This document shows, one piece after another, positions 22,305 through 31,513 of a DNA stretch of 37,567 bases. A program made the position numbers and the translations under genes. The stretch comes from an uncultured Lachnospiraceae bacterium (GTDB lineage: Bacteria > Bacillota > Clostridia > Lachnospirales > Lachnospiraceae), in NCBI GenBank assembly GCA_947575805.1, contig CANPOY010000029.1, forward strand, positions 1 through 37,567. The letters run 5' to 3'. The notes beneath the pieces are model-generated. The model made no database searches. It was not told where the DNA came from and saw only the letters and a program-made list of their open reading frames with translations. Numbering within the stretch: the stretch's first letter is position 1; every line of letters starts with the position of its first letter.

Positions 22305-24272
22305 ATGTATTATTCAGCGGGAACTTATGAGGCATTTGCAAGGCCGGAGAAGCCGGAGGGAGTGGATAAGAAGTCAGCTTATATCATTGGGACGGGCCTG
22401 GCGGGCCTGGCCGCGGCGTTCTACCTGGTGCGGGACGGCCAGATGAAGGGAGAGCGCATTCATGTGCTGGAAAAGCTGGAGCTGGCAGGCGGCAGCTGCG
22501 ACGGCTACAGAGATGTGACCAAGGGCTTCTTTATGCGGGGCGGCAGAGAGATGGATAACCATTTTGAGTGTATGTGGGATATGTTCAGGGACGTTCCTTC
22601 TATAGAAGATCCGGGGGTGTCTGTTTTGGACGAATATTATTGGCTGAACAAGCATGATCCCAATTATTCGCTGTGCAGAGCGTCCGTGAACCGGGGCGAG
22701 GACGCGCATACGGACAGAAAGTTTAATCTGGACAGGGATTCCGCTATGGCGTTGTCAAGGCTTTTTATAACGCCGGAGAAACAGCTGGAGGGAAAGAAGA
22801 TTTCGGAGGTGCTTCCGGATTCCTTCTGGGAGACGAATTTCTGGCTGTATTGGCAGACGATGTTCGCGTTTCAGCGTTGGTCCAGCGCACTGGAGATGAA
22901 GAGGTATCTTTGCAGATATGTGCACCATATAGACGGGCTGCCTGATTTCAGCGCGCTGCGCTTTACCAAATATAATCAGTATGAAAGTATGATTCTTCCG
23001 CTGGTCAAGTATCTGGAGGCACATGACGTTAAGATTGAGTTCGGCGTGGATGTAAAAAATGTCATCATTGAGGCGGAGGGAGAAAAGCGCATTGCCAGGC
23101 AGATCCGGTTTGTCAAAGAGGGAAAGGAGCAGAGCATCGACCTTTTAGAGGACGACCTGGTGTTCATTACCAACGGCTGCTGCACGGACACTTCCTGCTA
23201 TGGTGATCAGAACCATGCGCCGGATCTTGGTAATATTAAAAACGGTGCCGGAGAGTCCTGGGATATGTGGAAAAATATTGCCCGTCAGGCTGTCCATGGC
23301 GAATATGGGAATCCGGATGCGTTCTGCAGCGATTTCGAAGCAACCAACTGGATGAGCGCTACAGTTGCCACGTCCAACGAAGAGATTATCCAGCATATTA
23401 TCAGGATCTGCAAACGGGATCCCAGAGAGGGTAAGGTGACTACCGGGGGCATTGTAACGGTAAAGGACAGTACGGACAACTGGTATTTATCATGGACGAT
23501 CAACCGCCAGCCTCAGTTCAGGGCGCAGGATAAGAATACGGTATTGATATGGCTGTATTCACTCAGCACCGACAAAGAGGGGAATTATGTCAAGAAGCCC
23601 ATGCGGGAATGTACCGGAGAAGAGGTGTGTCAGGAGTGGCTGTACCATATCGGCATCCCCGAAGAGGAAATTAAGACGCTGGCGCAGGAAGCATGTAATA
23701 CTACAACCTGCTTTATGCCCTATATTAACGCCTTCTTCCAGCCCAGGAAAAAGGAAGACAGGCCGCTTGTGGTTCCTGAGGGCGCAGTGAACTTTGCCTT
23801 TCTGGGGCAGTTTGCTGAGACGCCGCGAGATACGATTTTCACGACGGAGTACTCTATCCGTACGGGGATGGAGGCTGTGTATACGCTTTTGAAGGTAGAC
23901 AGAGGCGTCCCGGAGGTCTGGGGCAGCAAGTACGACGTGAGAGAGCTTTTAAGAGCCTGCTATTACGCTGTGGATAAGCGTCCCCTTTCACAGATGGATC
24001 TGACGCTGCCGGAGAAAGAAGCGATAAAGGTGATGATCCGCAAAATCAGAGACACCGATCTGGGAACCCTGTTAAAGGACAGCGGACTTGTGGAGGAAAA
24101 AGAACTGGAAGCTCCGGAGGAGACCACGGTGAAAAAAGCTGCCAGAAGCGGACGGAAGGCAATTACAGAAGGCAAAAAGCTTGTGACCGAACACAAAAAT
24201 GTTGCCTCCGCCATTACCGTTGCGGCGATCGGCGCGACGGCAATCGGTATTATAAAAGCAAAGAAGAAATAA
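22305..24272 (+). CDS. ohyA: Oleate hydratase (MCRA family) with extra C-terminal hydrophobic tail
   Basis: A FAD-dependent enzyme adding water to the cis-9 double bond of oleic and related unsaturated fatty acids, often a detoxification step. From ATG 22305 it is 655 aa, longer than the roughly 590 aa usual in the family. The FAD-binding motif is IIGTGLAGLAAA (G29-G34). RGGREM places E82 where the catalytic glutamate is expected. The segment RYVHHIDGLPDFSALRFTKYNQYESM is typical of the family. From about residue 600 the sequence becomes charged, and then the last 24 residues contain a hydrophobic helix (VASAITVAAIGATAIGII) ending in KAKKK. That tail could anchor the enzyme to the membrane. 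It has its own promoter and a GAGAGG ribosome site. Confidence 0.93.
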   Translation: MYYSAGTYEAFARPEKPEGVDKKSAYIIGTGLAGLAAAFYLVRDGQMKGERIHVLEKLELAGGSCDGYRDVTKGFFMRGGREMDNHFECMWDMFRDVPSIEDPGVSVLDEYYWLNKHDPNYSLCRASVNRGEDAHTDRKFNLDRDSAMALSRLFITPEKQLEGKKISEVLPDSFWETNFWLYWQTMFAFQRWSSALEMKRYLCRYVHHIDGLPDFSALRFTKYNQYESMILPLVKYLEAHDVKIEFGVDVKNVIIEAEGEKRIARQIRFVKEGKEQSIDLLEDDLVFITNGCCTDTSCYGDQNHAPDLGNIKNGAGESWDMWKNIARQAVHGEYGNPDAFCSDFEATNWMSATVATSNEEIIQHIIRICKRDPREGKVTTGGIVTVKDSTDNWYLSWTINRQPQFRAQDKNTVLIWLYSLSTDKEGNYVKKPMRECTGEEVCQEWLYHIGIPEEEIKTLAQEACNTTTCFMPYINAFFQPRKKEDRPLVVPEGAVNFAFLGQFAETPRDTIFTTEYSIRTGMEAVYTLLKVDRGVPEVWGSKYDVRELLRACYYAVDKRPLSQMDLTLPEKEAIKVMIRKIRDTDLGTLLKDSGLVEEKELEAPEETTVKKAARSGRKAITEGKKLVTEHKNVASAITVAAIGATAIGIIKAKKK

Positions 24273-24351
24273 CGTTGTCGGATCTGCTGCTTAAGGTTTG
24301 CGCGCCCGGTGCCGATATTAAGAGTAAGGAAAGAAGACGGGGGGCACTGTA

Positions 24352-25203
24352 ATGAAGGTAGACAACAATATTACGCTGTATGTCGGCGCACAGCCTGGCA
24401 GGGCGGCCATGGAGGGTGCGGAAAAGGGGCAGGAAAACAGAAAGACGATTTTTGCGGGGGATCTGAATCCCAATCAGGAAAGCCCTCTGCGGGACCGGAT
24501 CGGGGAGAAGAAGGCCAAGGCCCAGGAGAAAGCCATGAAGATGGTGGGTGAGGCATTTCATGGCGATCTGAAGATAGATGAGGGTATGGAGGAAAGTCGT
24601 CAGCACGTAAAAGAGCTGCAGGAAGAGTGCATCGGGTTTCAGGACGGGCTGGCCGATATTGACAAGCGTCAGGAAGTCCTGGATGCTGCCAGAGCAAACG
24701 GAGAAATCGGAGAGGAAGCATATCGGCAGGATCTGGAGAACCTGAAGCAGGAGAGGAAGGTTCAGGAGCAGAAGCTGGCTCAGAGCCAGGGGCAGATTCT
24801 GGGGGAGAATGCGTCTATCCGGAGCACCCGTCGGGAACGGCTGAAGTACCATAACATGACAGATGCCTGGGGGCAGGCAGACGGTATTATGGAGGCTGCC
24901 AACGATGAAATTGTGAGCATGGCCATGCAGGAAGGCATGGATCATGTGGATGAGGAAACGGAAAAGAGAGAAGAACAGGCGGAGGAGATCAAGGAAGAAA
25001 AAGAAGAGAAGGAAGAGTTGCTGGAGAGCCAGAAGGAGAAACGGGAAGAGGAAGAGGCATGGATTGAGGAGCTCAGTCCCGAAGAATTCTCCGATCTTAC
25101 CAGATCTTCGGATGATGTGCAGAAGGAGGTTCAGGACATGCTCAGAAGGATGAACCTTCTGGAGGAGGATATAAAAGGCGCGGCAGTGGACGAAAGTCTG
25201 TAA
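24352..25203 (+). CDS. Acidic coiled-coil protein, function unknown
   Basis: A 283-aa hydrophilic protein with no signal peptide or membrane segment. Residues 1-60 are of mixed composition (FAGDLNPNQESPLRDRI). From about 65 to 150 and again from 180 to 280 it is rich in E, K, Q and R with heptad-like spacing, indicating long coiled coils. A strongly acidic block lies around residues 200-240. The pattern recalls uncharacterised Lachnospiraceae proteins, but I cannot name a family or function. It starts behind GACGGGGGG and lies 79 bases after the oleate hydratase stop without an obvious promoter, so it could be co-transcribed. A strong terminator follows. Confidence 0.85.
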   Translation: MKVDNNITLYVGAQPGRAAMEGAEKGQENRKTIFAGDLNPNQESPLRDRIGEKKAKAQEKAMKMVGEAFHGDLKIDEGMEESRQHVKELQEECIGFQDGLADIDKRQEVLDAARANGEIGEEAYRQDLENLKQERKVQEQKLAQSQGQILGENASIRSTRRERLKYHNMTDAWGQADGIMEAANDEIVSMAMQEGMDHVDEETEKREEQAEEIKEEKEEKEELLESQKEKREEEEAWIEELSPEEFSDLTRSSDDVQKEVQDMLRRMNLLEEDIKGAAVDESL

Positions 25204-25236
25204 GGCAGGCCGGGAAAATAACTTTGTATGGCAGGG

Positions 25237-25272
25237 ACGGTGTCTGTATTATGCAGACACCGTTTTCTCTTT
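25237..25272. terminator. Bidirectional terminator between the coiled-coil gene and the AI-2E permease gene
   Basis: Perfect 10-bp stem ACGGTGTCTG (25237-25246) with CAGACACCGT (25254-25263), 7-base loop, then TTTCTCTTT on the plus strand. The minus-strand permease stop codon (25249-25251) lies in the loop. Confidence 0.88.
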
Positions 25273-26376
25273 GCGGTCATCCTTGTGGACATCCTCCCGG
25301 ATCAGCCGATAGAGACAGGCGCTTATGGGCACGCCTGCCAGCATCCCGCCGATCCCGCTGATTCCGCCGCCGATAATGACTGCGGCCAGCACCCAGATCC
25401 CCGGCAGGCCCAGGGAGGTTCCCACCACCTTGGGGTAAATGATATTTCCCTCCAGCTGCTGGAGAGTGACCAGGTATACCACGAACAGAATTGCCTTCAG
25501 GGGGGATGAAGTGAGGATCAGCAAAAATCCCACGGCGCCTCCGATGTAAGCCCCGGCAACAGGGATCAGAGCGGTAAAGCCAACGGTGACGCCCACCACT
25601 GCGGCATAGGGGAAGCGGAACAGCAGCATTCCCGCCGTGCAGAGTGCGCCCAGAATGACTGCTTCCGTACACTGTCCCACGATATAGCGGTGAAAGCAGT
25701 CGTTGGCAATGGCCAGTACATGGGAAATCTTCGTGAGCCACCCGGATCGCAGGTAATGGTCTGACAATGTTTTCAACTGTCTGCCCAGAGTTTCCCTGCC
25801 GGCTAAAATATAGACGGAGAAAATAAAGGCGATCATGAGGTTTGCGGCGGTGGTAACCGTCCTGGAGACAATGGTCACCGCATAGTCCCCTGCACTTCCC
25901 AGGCCGCCCAGGACAGAGTACACGATATTTGTCAGGGACTTTTGCCAGTCCATCGTATCAAAGAATTCCTGGATGGAGTCGGAAATCCAGGGCTTCTCTG
26001 CCAGAGATTCCCCGATCTCGGCCAGAGCCGCAGGCACACTGGTGAGCAAAAGCGTAACGCAGCTGCTAAGCTCAGGGATAACGATGCGCAGCAGCAAAAG
26101 TACGGCGGCAAGCACACTCAGAAACGCCAGCAGCATGCAGACCGGTCTGCGGCTTTTTATGATCCCGGCCTTTTTGCTTCCGGGAAAATAGTGCCGCTCA
26201 TAAAAGGTCATGGGAATGTTGAAAATATAAGCAAGGACACATCCCATCAAAAGCGGTGTTCCGGCTGCCAGAAGCAGCTTCAGTAAATGAATGAGGCTGT
26301 CCCAATAGTGGATACAAAGATATAGAATAAACAGGCTGATTCCTGCCTGCAGGAAAATTTTCCAACGAGATTTCAT
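25249..26376 (-). CDS. AI-2E family transporter (PerM/TqsA-like permease)
   Basis: A 375-aa membrane protein with about eight membrane segments. The family pattern is visible: two N-terminal helices (FLQAGISLFILYLC, LLAAGTPLLMGCVLAYIFNIPM), a soluble middle part (LAEIGESLAEKPWISDSIQEFFDTM), then ILAGRETLGRQLK and the late helices with LIPVAGAYIGGAVGFLLI and NIIYPKVVGTSLGLPGIWVL. Members export autoinducer-2 or act as ion antiporters; the substrate here is unknown. ATG at 26376 is preceded by TAAGGAG. It is transcribed divergently from the amidase-pst run. Confidence 0.93.
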   Translation of the reverse strand: MKSRWKIFLQAGISLFILYLCIHYWDSLIHLLKLLLAAGTPLLMGCVLAYIFNIPMTFYERHYFPGSKKAGIIKSRRPVCMLLAFLSVLAAVLLLLRIVIPELSSCVTLLLTSVPAALAEIGESLAEKPWISDSIQEFFDTMDWQKSLTNIVYSVLGGLGSAGDYAVTIVSRTVTTAANLMIAFIFSVYILAGRETLGRQLKTLSDHYLRSGWLTKISHVLAIANDCFHRYIVGQCTEAVILGALCTAGMLLFRFPYAAVVGVTVGFTALIPVAGAYIGGAVGFLLILTSSPLKAILFVVYLVTLQQLEGNIIYPKVVGTSLGLPGIWVLAAVIIGGGISGIGGMLAGVPISACLYRLIREDVHKDDRKEKTVSA

Positions 26377-26455
26377 AAGTGTTCTCCTTATCTGGCCGCC
26401 TGCGGATGATTTCTCCGCATATCTGTCAAAGGGCAGCGGGTAGTTTCAATACCAT

Positions 26456-26484
26456 ATTGTATCCTATGCGAGACATATTTACAA
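26456..26484 (-). promoter_or_regulatory. Promoter for the AI-2E family gene
   Basis: On the minus strand, TTGTAA (complement of 26479-26484), a 17-base spacer and TACAAT (complement of 26456-26461), about 80 bases upstream of the ATG. Confidence 0.65.
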
Positions 26485-26559
26485 GCCCGAACTGTTTGCG
26501 GACCGGCACTGATTTTGCTTTTAAGCATACAATATACAAAAGATTTTGCGAGGTGCGGC

Positions 26560-27093
26560 ATGGCATTGGTGGTGCTCGACGCGGGACATGGAGGCAGCAA
26601 TCCCGGCGCTACGTACAACGGAAGACAGGAAAAGGACGATGCCCTGGCTCTGGCGCTGGCAATCGGCCCGATTCTGGAGGCAAACGGGGTGAACGTTTAT
26701 TACACCCGGGACACGGATCTGTACGAATCCCCCCATCAGAAGGCGATGGAAGGTAATGCGGTGAACGCGGATTATTTTGTCTCGATACATCGGAATTCCA
26801 GCCCCTATCCCAATCAGTACACGGGAGTGGAATCTCTTGTCTACAACCGTTACGGTGAGGCTGCAAGGCTGGCGGAAAACATTAACACCAGACTGGAGGA
26901 TGTGGGTTTCGTTGATCAGGGGGTCAATGAGAGAACGAATCTGGTAGTGCTGAACAGGACGGAAATGCCTGCAGTATTACTGGAGGTTGGATTTATCAAT
27001 ACGGATGCGGATAATCAGCTTTTCGACGAACGATTCCGGGACATTGCCCAGGCCGTTGCGGACGGAATCCTGGAGACGGTGCAAAGCGCATGA
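26560..27093 (+). CDS. N-acetylmuramoyl-L-alanine amidase, Amidase_3 type
   Basis: A zinc amidase of 177 aa that cleaves between muramic acid and the stem peptide. Zinc ligands H10 (DAGHGG), E24 (GRQEKDD) and H77 (VSIHRNS), and the catalytic E142 (LLEVGF), are all present. ATG 26560, behind GAGGTG, gives the normal start MALVVLDAGHGG; an upstream in-frame start at 26515 has no ribosome site. The protein has no signal peptide or wall-binding domain, so it may act in the cytoplasm (for example in recycling or spore formation) or be released differently. Its stop overlaps the pstS-like start (ATGA). The divergent promoter region is shared with the AI-2E gene. Confidence 0.93.
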   Translation: MALVVLDAGHGGSNPGATYNGRQEKDDALALALAIGPILEANGVNVYYTRDTDLYESPHQKAMEGNAVNADYFVSIHRNSSPYPNQYTGVESLVYNRYGEAARLAENINTRLEDVGFVDQGVNERTNLVVLNRTEMPAVLLEVGFINTDADNQLFDERFRDIAQAVADGILETVQSA

Positions 27094-27998
27094 GGGAAAG
27101 GGCGATATTTTTGTTGATTGCCGGGGGGCTGATCTGTTGGCTGTCCATCTGCGGAAGAAGGACGGCAGGCCCGGTGGAGGAGGCGGAGCTGTCCGGCAGC
27201 ATCTGCCTGGCAGGCAGCACTTCTATGGAGAGGCTGTCAAATGCACTGGCGGAGGGATTTATGGAGAAGTACCCAGGTGTGAGGGTGACGGTAGAGTGTG
27301 TAGGTTCCGGAGCGGGAATCGCGGCGGTGGTCTCCGGAAGCGCAGACATAGGCAATTCCTCCAGAAGCCTGAAACCGGAAGAGAAGGAAAGCGGCGCTGT
27401 GGAGAATATCGTGGCGTTGGACGGAATTGCGGTCTGTGTGGATCCCGGCAGCAGAGTGCAGGGATTGACCAGACAGGAGCTCATAGAGATTTATACCGGC
27501 GGAATTACCGACTGGAGCCAGGTGGGCGGAGAAGAGCTTCCCATCGTGGTCATCGGGCATACGGCGGGCAGCGGTACCAGAGAAGCCTTCGAGGAGCTTC
27601 TGGGACTCAATTATGCCTGCGACTACGCCAATGAACTGAACAGTACCGGTGCGGTGCTGGCAAGGGTGTCATCCACGCCCGGAGCAATCGGTTACATATC
27701 CATGGAAGCGGTGGATGAGAGTGTCATCTCTTTGGAACTGGACGGGGTGAAGCCTGATCCGGAAAATGTGGAAAGGGACAAATACATTCTGAGCAGGCCC
27801 TTTGTGATGGCAACTGCGGGCAGAATCGAGGAACAGGGTGAGCTGGTCAGGGCCTGGTTTGCGTATGTGCTGGGGGAAGAGGGCCGGGCAGTGGTGGAAC
27901 AGATGGGGCTTGCCGTGCCGGAAGAGCCCGGGGATCGGGAGACCGGGGGACAGGGAACCAAAGATCAGGACCTGGGAGGTCAGGAAAGGAGGGGTTGA
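27090..27998 (+). CDS. pstS: Phosphate ABC transporter substrate-binding protein
   Basis: A PstS-like binding protein of 302 aa. The phosphate-contact segments are visible as LAGSTSMERLSNALAEGF, VGSGAGIAAVVSGSADIGNSSR, and HTAGSGTREAFEELL. An N-terminal hydrophobic segment (residues 5-20) ends in LSIC21-G. This cysteine may carry a lipid anchor, although the residue before it (I) is unusual for a lipobox. The C-terminus is extended by a hydrophilic, G/E/D/Q-rich tail of about 25 residues. It overlaps the amidase by 4 bases and pstC by 4 bases (TTGA). Confidence 0.93.
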   Translation: MRERAIFLLIAGGLICWLSICGRRTAGPVEEAELSGSICLAGSTSMERLSNALAEGFMEKYPGVRVTVECVGSGAGIAAVVSGSADIGNSSRSLKPEEKESGAVENIVALDGIAVCVDPGSRVQGLTRQELIEIYTGGITDWSQVGGEELPIVVIGHTAGSGTREAFEELLGLNYACDYANELNSTGAVLARVSSTPGAIGYISMEAVDESVISLELDGVKPDPENVERDKYILSRPFVMATAGRIEEQGELVRAWFAYVLGEEGRAVVEQMGLAVPEEPGDRETGGQGTKDQDLGGQERRG

Positions 27999-28906
27999 AT
28001 ATTCGGGGCGGTGTAAGTACAGGGGCAGCAGCGGAGCGGCGGGCACGAGTCCTTTTTACGGCTTGTGCCTGGGCGGTAATCCTAGCGGTGGCGTCCATCA
28101 CGCTGTACATGATTGCTAACGGTCTTCCCGCCGTTCTTAAAATCGGCTGGAAAGAAATTCTGTTCGGCAGGGTCTGGGCACCCACGGCGGCGGAGCCGAA
28201 ATTCGGTATCTTTTATGTGATTCTGGCATCTTTGGCGGGAACGGGGCTGGCCGTCCTGCTGGGAGTTCCGGCAGGGATTCTTACGGCAGTATATCTGGCG
28301 GAGTCGGGAAAGCCCGGTGCGGAGTCTGTAAGGCAGGCGGTGGAGCTCCTGGCCTGCATCCCCTCCGTGATTTACGGTCTGCTGGGAGTTCATTTGCTGA
28401 GCCCTCTCATCTACAAGCTGGAGCTGCGCATATTTGCCGGGTCAGATACCCATCGGTTTACGGGCGGCGCAAACCTGCTGTCCGCCTCCCTGGTGCTGGC
28501 GGTGATGATCCTGCCGACGGTGATTCATATGAGCGAGTCGGCCATTCGGGCAGTGGCCCCGGACATAAGGGAGGCCTCCCTGGCGCTGGGGGCATCGGGG
28601 GTGCAGACAATCTTTAAGGTGGTTCTGCCCGCCGCAAGGCCGGGAATCACGGCAGCGGCGGCGCTGGGGGTGGGCAGAGCCGCAGGGGAAGCCATGGCTA
28701 TTACCCTGGTATCCGGGGGCAGTGTTAATTTGCCCCTGCCTTTTGAATCAGTACGGTTCCTGACCACGGCCATTGTCGGCGAGATGGGATATGCCCAGGG
28801 GGTGCACAGGCAGGTGCTGTTTTCCATAGGACTGGTGCTGTATCTGTTTATTATGGGAGTGAATATCACATTGAACCGGGCCGTGAAAAAGGAGAGCGGT
28901 ATATGA
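27995..28906 (+). CDS. pstC: Phosphate ABC transporter permease
   Basis: A 303-aa membrane permease with about six spans. PstC hallmarks are KFGIFYVILASLAGTGLAVLLGVPAGI, ELLACIPSVIYGLLG, and the EAA-like loop REASLALGASGVQTIFKVVLPAARPGI, followed by GRAAGEAMAITLVSG. The start is TTG at 27995, overlapping the pstS stop as TTGA behind GGAGG. It pairs with PstA to form the membrane channel. It overlaps pstA by 4 bases. Confidence 0.93.
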   Translation: MNIRGGVSTGAAAERRARVLFTACAWAVILAVASITLYMIANGLPAVLKIGWKEILFGRVWAPTAAEPKFGIFYVILASLAGTGLAVLLGVPAGILTAVYLAESGKPGAESVRQAVELLACIPSVIYGLLGVHLLSPLIYKLELRIFAGSDTHRFTGGANLLSASLVLAVMILPTVIHMSESAIRAVAPDIREASLALGASGVQTIFKVVLPAARPGITAAAALGVGRAAGEAMAITLVSGGSVNLPLPFESVRFLTTAIVGEMGYAQGVHRQVLFSIGLVLYLFIMGVNITLNRAVKKESGI

Positions 28907-29796
28907 ACGAGAAAGGAGTCCTCCTGTCCCGGAGGCAGGGGAGCCTGCCGGATGCGTTTCTGCTGGCGGTGATTTACGGAGCCGCCGGGTTGTCGGTATT
29001 TCTGCTGCTGGGAATTGCAGGATATGTTTTTTCCCGGGGGTTCCGTAGCTTAAGCCTGAAATTTTTGATTACGGTCACCAGCGAACTGAAAGGTACCGCA
29101 GGGATTGCGGGAAACCTGCTGAACACGCTGTACATAACGGTACTCACGCTGATGATCGCCGTGCCGCTGGGAGTGGGCGGTGCAATTTATCTGAATGAAT
29201 ATGCCGGGCGGGGGAGGCTGGTGCGGCTGGCGGAATTTGCCACGGAGGTTCTGGCAGGAATTCCCTCGGTAATCTTCGGTCTGTTCGGCATGGTATTTTT
29301 TGGAAATGCGCTGGGACTTGGCTATTCGCTTTTAAACGGGGCGCTTACCCTGGCGCTGATGGTGCTGCCGCTGATTGTCAGGAATACCCAGGAGGCGCTG
29401 CGGGCGGTGCCGGAAGGATACCGAAACGGCGCCCTGGGGATGGGAGTACCTAAGTGGTATATGATCCGGACGATCCTGCTGCCTGCAGCGGGGCCGGGAA
29501 TCCGGACGGGGATCCTTCTGGCGGTGGGGCGAATCGTGGGGGAGTCTGCCGCGCTGCTTTTTACGGCCGGGAGCGCCAGGCTCCTGCCCGGCTGGAAAGG
29601 GCTTTTAAAAAAGCCGCTGGAGCCGGGAGGAACTTTGGCGATCGAGCTTTATCTGCAGATGGAGAATGGAGACTATGGGGCAGCCTTCGGCATCGGCTGT
29701 GTCCTGCTGGCTTTTGCACTGCTGCTCAACCTGCTGTTGAAGCTGGCGGCGGGAAAGGCGAAGAAGAGGAAGTTTCTGGCGGGCAGGGAAGCGTAA
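28903..29796 (+). CDS. pstA: Phosphate ABC transporter permease
   Basis: A 297-aa permease with about six spans. Hallmarks are [30 protein letters not shown], the coupling loop [29 protein letters not shown] and [15 protein letters not shown]. The ATG at 28903 overlaps the pstC stop (ATGA). The C-terminal tail is basic ([14 protein letters not shown]). The pstB gene begins 24 bases after its stop. Confidence 0.93.
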   Translation: MNEKGVLLSRRQGSLPDAFLLAVIYGAAGLSVFLLLGIAGYVFSRGFRSLSLKFLITVTSELKGTAGIAGNLLNTLYITVLTLMIAVPLGVGGAIYLNEYAGRGRLVRLAEFATEVLAGIPSVIFGLFGMVFFGNALGLGYSLLNGALTLALMVLPLIVRNTQEALRAVPEGYRNGALGMGVPKWYMIRTILLPAAGPGIRTGILLAVGRIVGESAALLFTAGSARLLPGWKGLLKKPLEPGGTLAIELYLQMENGDYGAAFGIGCVLLAFALLLNLLLKLAAGKAKKRKFLAGREA

Positions 29797-29819
29797 ATAC
29801 GGACGGGAGAGCGGAAGCT

Positions 29820-30578
29820 ATGGAGAGAAGTAAAATATCGGTACAGCGGCTCAATCTCTGGTACGGAGTCAGCCATGTGCTTAAAAATGTGGATCTGGAG
29901 ATCAGGCGCCATACCGTTACGGCGTTCATTGGTCCCAGCGGCTGCGGGAAATCCAGTCTTTTGAAATGCTTCAACCGAATGAACGATCTGGTGGAAAATA
30001 AGAGGCTGGAAGGGAAAATTCTGCTGGATGGAGAGGACATTTATGACAGGCGGGTAGACACCACCCTGCTTCGAAGAAAGGTAGGTATGGTCTTTCAGCA
30101 GCCCACACCCTTTCCCATGAGCATTTATGACAATATTGCTTACGGTCCCAGGCTGCATGGTGTCAGGGGCAGGCAGGAGCTGGACGGGATTGTGGAGCAA
30201 GCCCTGAGGAAGGCGGCAATTTATGACGAGGTGAAGGGGCGGATGCAGAAGCCGGCCCTGGGAATGTCGGGGGGACAGCAGCAGCGGCTCTGTATTGCCA
30301 GGGCATTGGCGGCAGGGCCGGAGGTGCTGCTGCTGGATGAGCCCACCTCTGCCCTGGATCCGGTTTCTACTTTGAAGATCGAGGAATTGCTGAAGAATTT
30401 GAAGAAGGAATACACAGTGGTCATCGTGACCCACAATATGCAGCAGGCTGTCCGGGTCTCGGATGAGGCTGCCTTTTTCCTGACGGGGGAGCTGGTGGAA
30501 GCCGGCCCCGCCGGGGTGCTGTTTTCCCGGCCCCGGGATCGGCGCACGCGGGATTATGTGTCAGGACGATTCGGATAG
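29820..30578 (+). CDS. pstB: Phosphate ABC transporter ATP-binding protein
   Basis: A 252-aa ATPase driving phosphate uptake. Walker [11 protein letters not shown]-loop [16 protein letters not shown] (the TPFPMSI part is PstB-specific), signature MSGGQQQR, Walker [12 protein letters not shown], and H-loop VTHNMQQA are all present. The start is ATG 29820, giving [16 protein letters not shown]; the frame extends far upstream inside pstA and is rejected. It is the last gene of the amidase-pst run; no phoU follows. Phosphate-starvation control is expected, but no clear Pho box was seen upstream. Confidence 0.95.
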   Translation: MERSKISVQRLNLWYGVSHVLKNVDLEIRRHTVTAFIGPSGCGKSSLLKCFNRMNDLVENKRLEGKILLDGEDIYDRRVDTTLLRRKVGMVFQQPTPFPMSIYDNIAYGPRLHGVRGRQELDGIVEQALRKAAIYDEVKGRMQKPALGMSGGQQQRLCIARALAAGPEVLLLDEPTSALDPVSTLKIEELLKNLKKEYTVVIVTHNMQQAVRVSDEAAFFLTGELVEAGPAGVLFSRPRDRRTRDYVSGRFG

Positions 30579-30607
30579 ATGCAACAGAGCCGTTCCCCCG
30601 GAAAACG

Positions 30608-31480
30608 TTACAGAGAACGGTTGCCGAAGAAAATAACTGCCGCCATACCGGGGCCAGTGTGGGCGCCGATGATAGGGCAGAGCAGCATTTTTGTGATCTC
30701 TGCCTGCGGGTTTACGGCCAGGACAAGCTTTTCCAGTTCATCCGCATGGTCGGGACAATCCCCGTGGACGATGTAGACACGGTGATGACTTACGTCCCGT
30801 GCTGCGGCATATTTGCCGGATAATTCCTTCAGGGCCAGCTTGTAGCCCCGCTTCTTTTCCAGAGTGATCAGGTGGCCTTCCCCGTCAATCTTTAAAAGCG
30901 GCTTGATGTTTAAAGCGGTACCCAGGACTGCGGTGGTGGCCGGGATTCTGCCCCCGCGCTTCAAATACATCAGATCATCCACCATAAACCAGTGTACCAC
31001 ATCCTGACGGTGCTCATTGAGCCAGGCGGCATTTTCGTCGATGGAAAGCCCTGCTTCCCGGTTGTGGGCGGCAGCCTCCAGCAACAGGCCCATGCCGCCT
31101 GTAGCGCAGAGGCTGTCCACAGCCACTACCTTATTCCGGGAATATTCTTCCGCCAGCTCCGCAGCCGCCAGATTTACGGAATCAAAAGTCTTTGTCAGGC
31201 CGCTGGAGAGGGAAAGGTATAGGACGGATTGCCCGGCAGCCAGCAGAGGTGCGAAAGTCTCCGTATAAAAATGAGGAGTAATCTGGCTGGTATGGGTTTC
31301 CTTCCCGGCGCGCTGGGCGTCATAAAAGCTTTTTAGAAATTCCGGGGTCTCCAGGCTGGCACACAGTCGTTCTTCGGCACCTACGGTGTAATTCATGGCT
31401 ACAAACCGTATATCATATTTGCTGACGATTTCGGGAGCAATATCCGCAGAAGCGTCGGTATAGATCAGGTAATCATTCAT
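30608..31480 (-). CDS. DegV family fatty-acid-binding protein (FakB-like)
   Basis: A 290-aa DegV-fold protein that binds a fatty acid for a FakA-type kinase in the families studied. The first domain has YTDASADIAPEI and THTSQITPHFYTETF, and the second domain has VVAVDSLCATGGMGLL and GRIPATTAVLGTALNIKPLLKI, all typical. The start is ATG at 31480 behind CGGAGG (an upstream in-frame start at 31501 has none). It lies 33 bases after the CNNM gene on the same strand, so the two are likely co-transcribed. The FakA partner is not in the window. Confidence 0.92.
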   Translation of the reverse strand: MNDYLIYTDASADIAPEIVSKYDIRFVAMNYTVGAEERLCASLETPEFLKSFYDAQRAGKETHTSQITPHFYTETFAPLLAAGQSVLYLSLSSGLTKTFDSVNLAAAELAEEYSRNKVVAVDSLCATGGMGLLLEAAAHNREAGLSIDENAAWLNEHRQDVVHWFMVDDLMYLKRGGRIPATTAVLGTALNIKPLLKIDGEGHLITLEKKRGYKLALKELSGKYAAARDVSHHRVYIVHGDCPDHADELEKLVLAVNPQAEITKMLLCPIIGAHTGPGMAAVIFFGNRSL

Positions 31481-31513
31481 AGCAGTAATCCTCCGTTTCA
31501 AATTGCATCAGAT

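Noticed and set aside
24250..24945. 231-codon minus-strand frame opposite the coiled-coil gene
   Set aside because: Leucine-rich shadow produced by the reverse complement of Glu/Lys/Gln-rich codons; no ribosome site.
29454..29819. Upstream extension of the PstB frame
   Set aside because: Lies inside pstA in another frame; the ATG at 29820 gives the standard PstB length and N-terminus.
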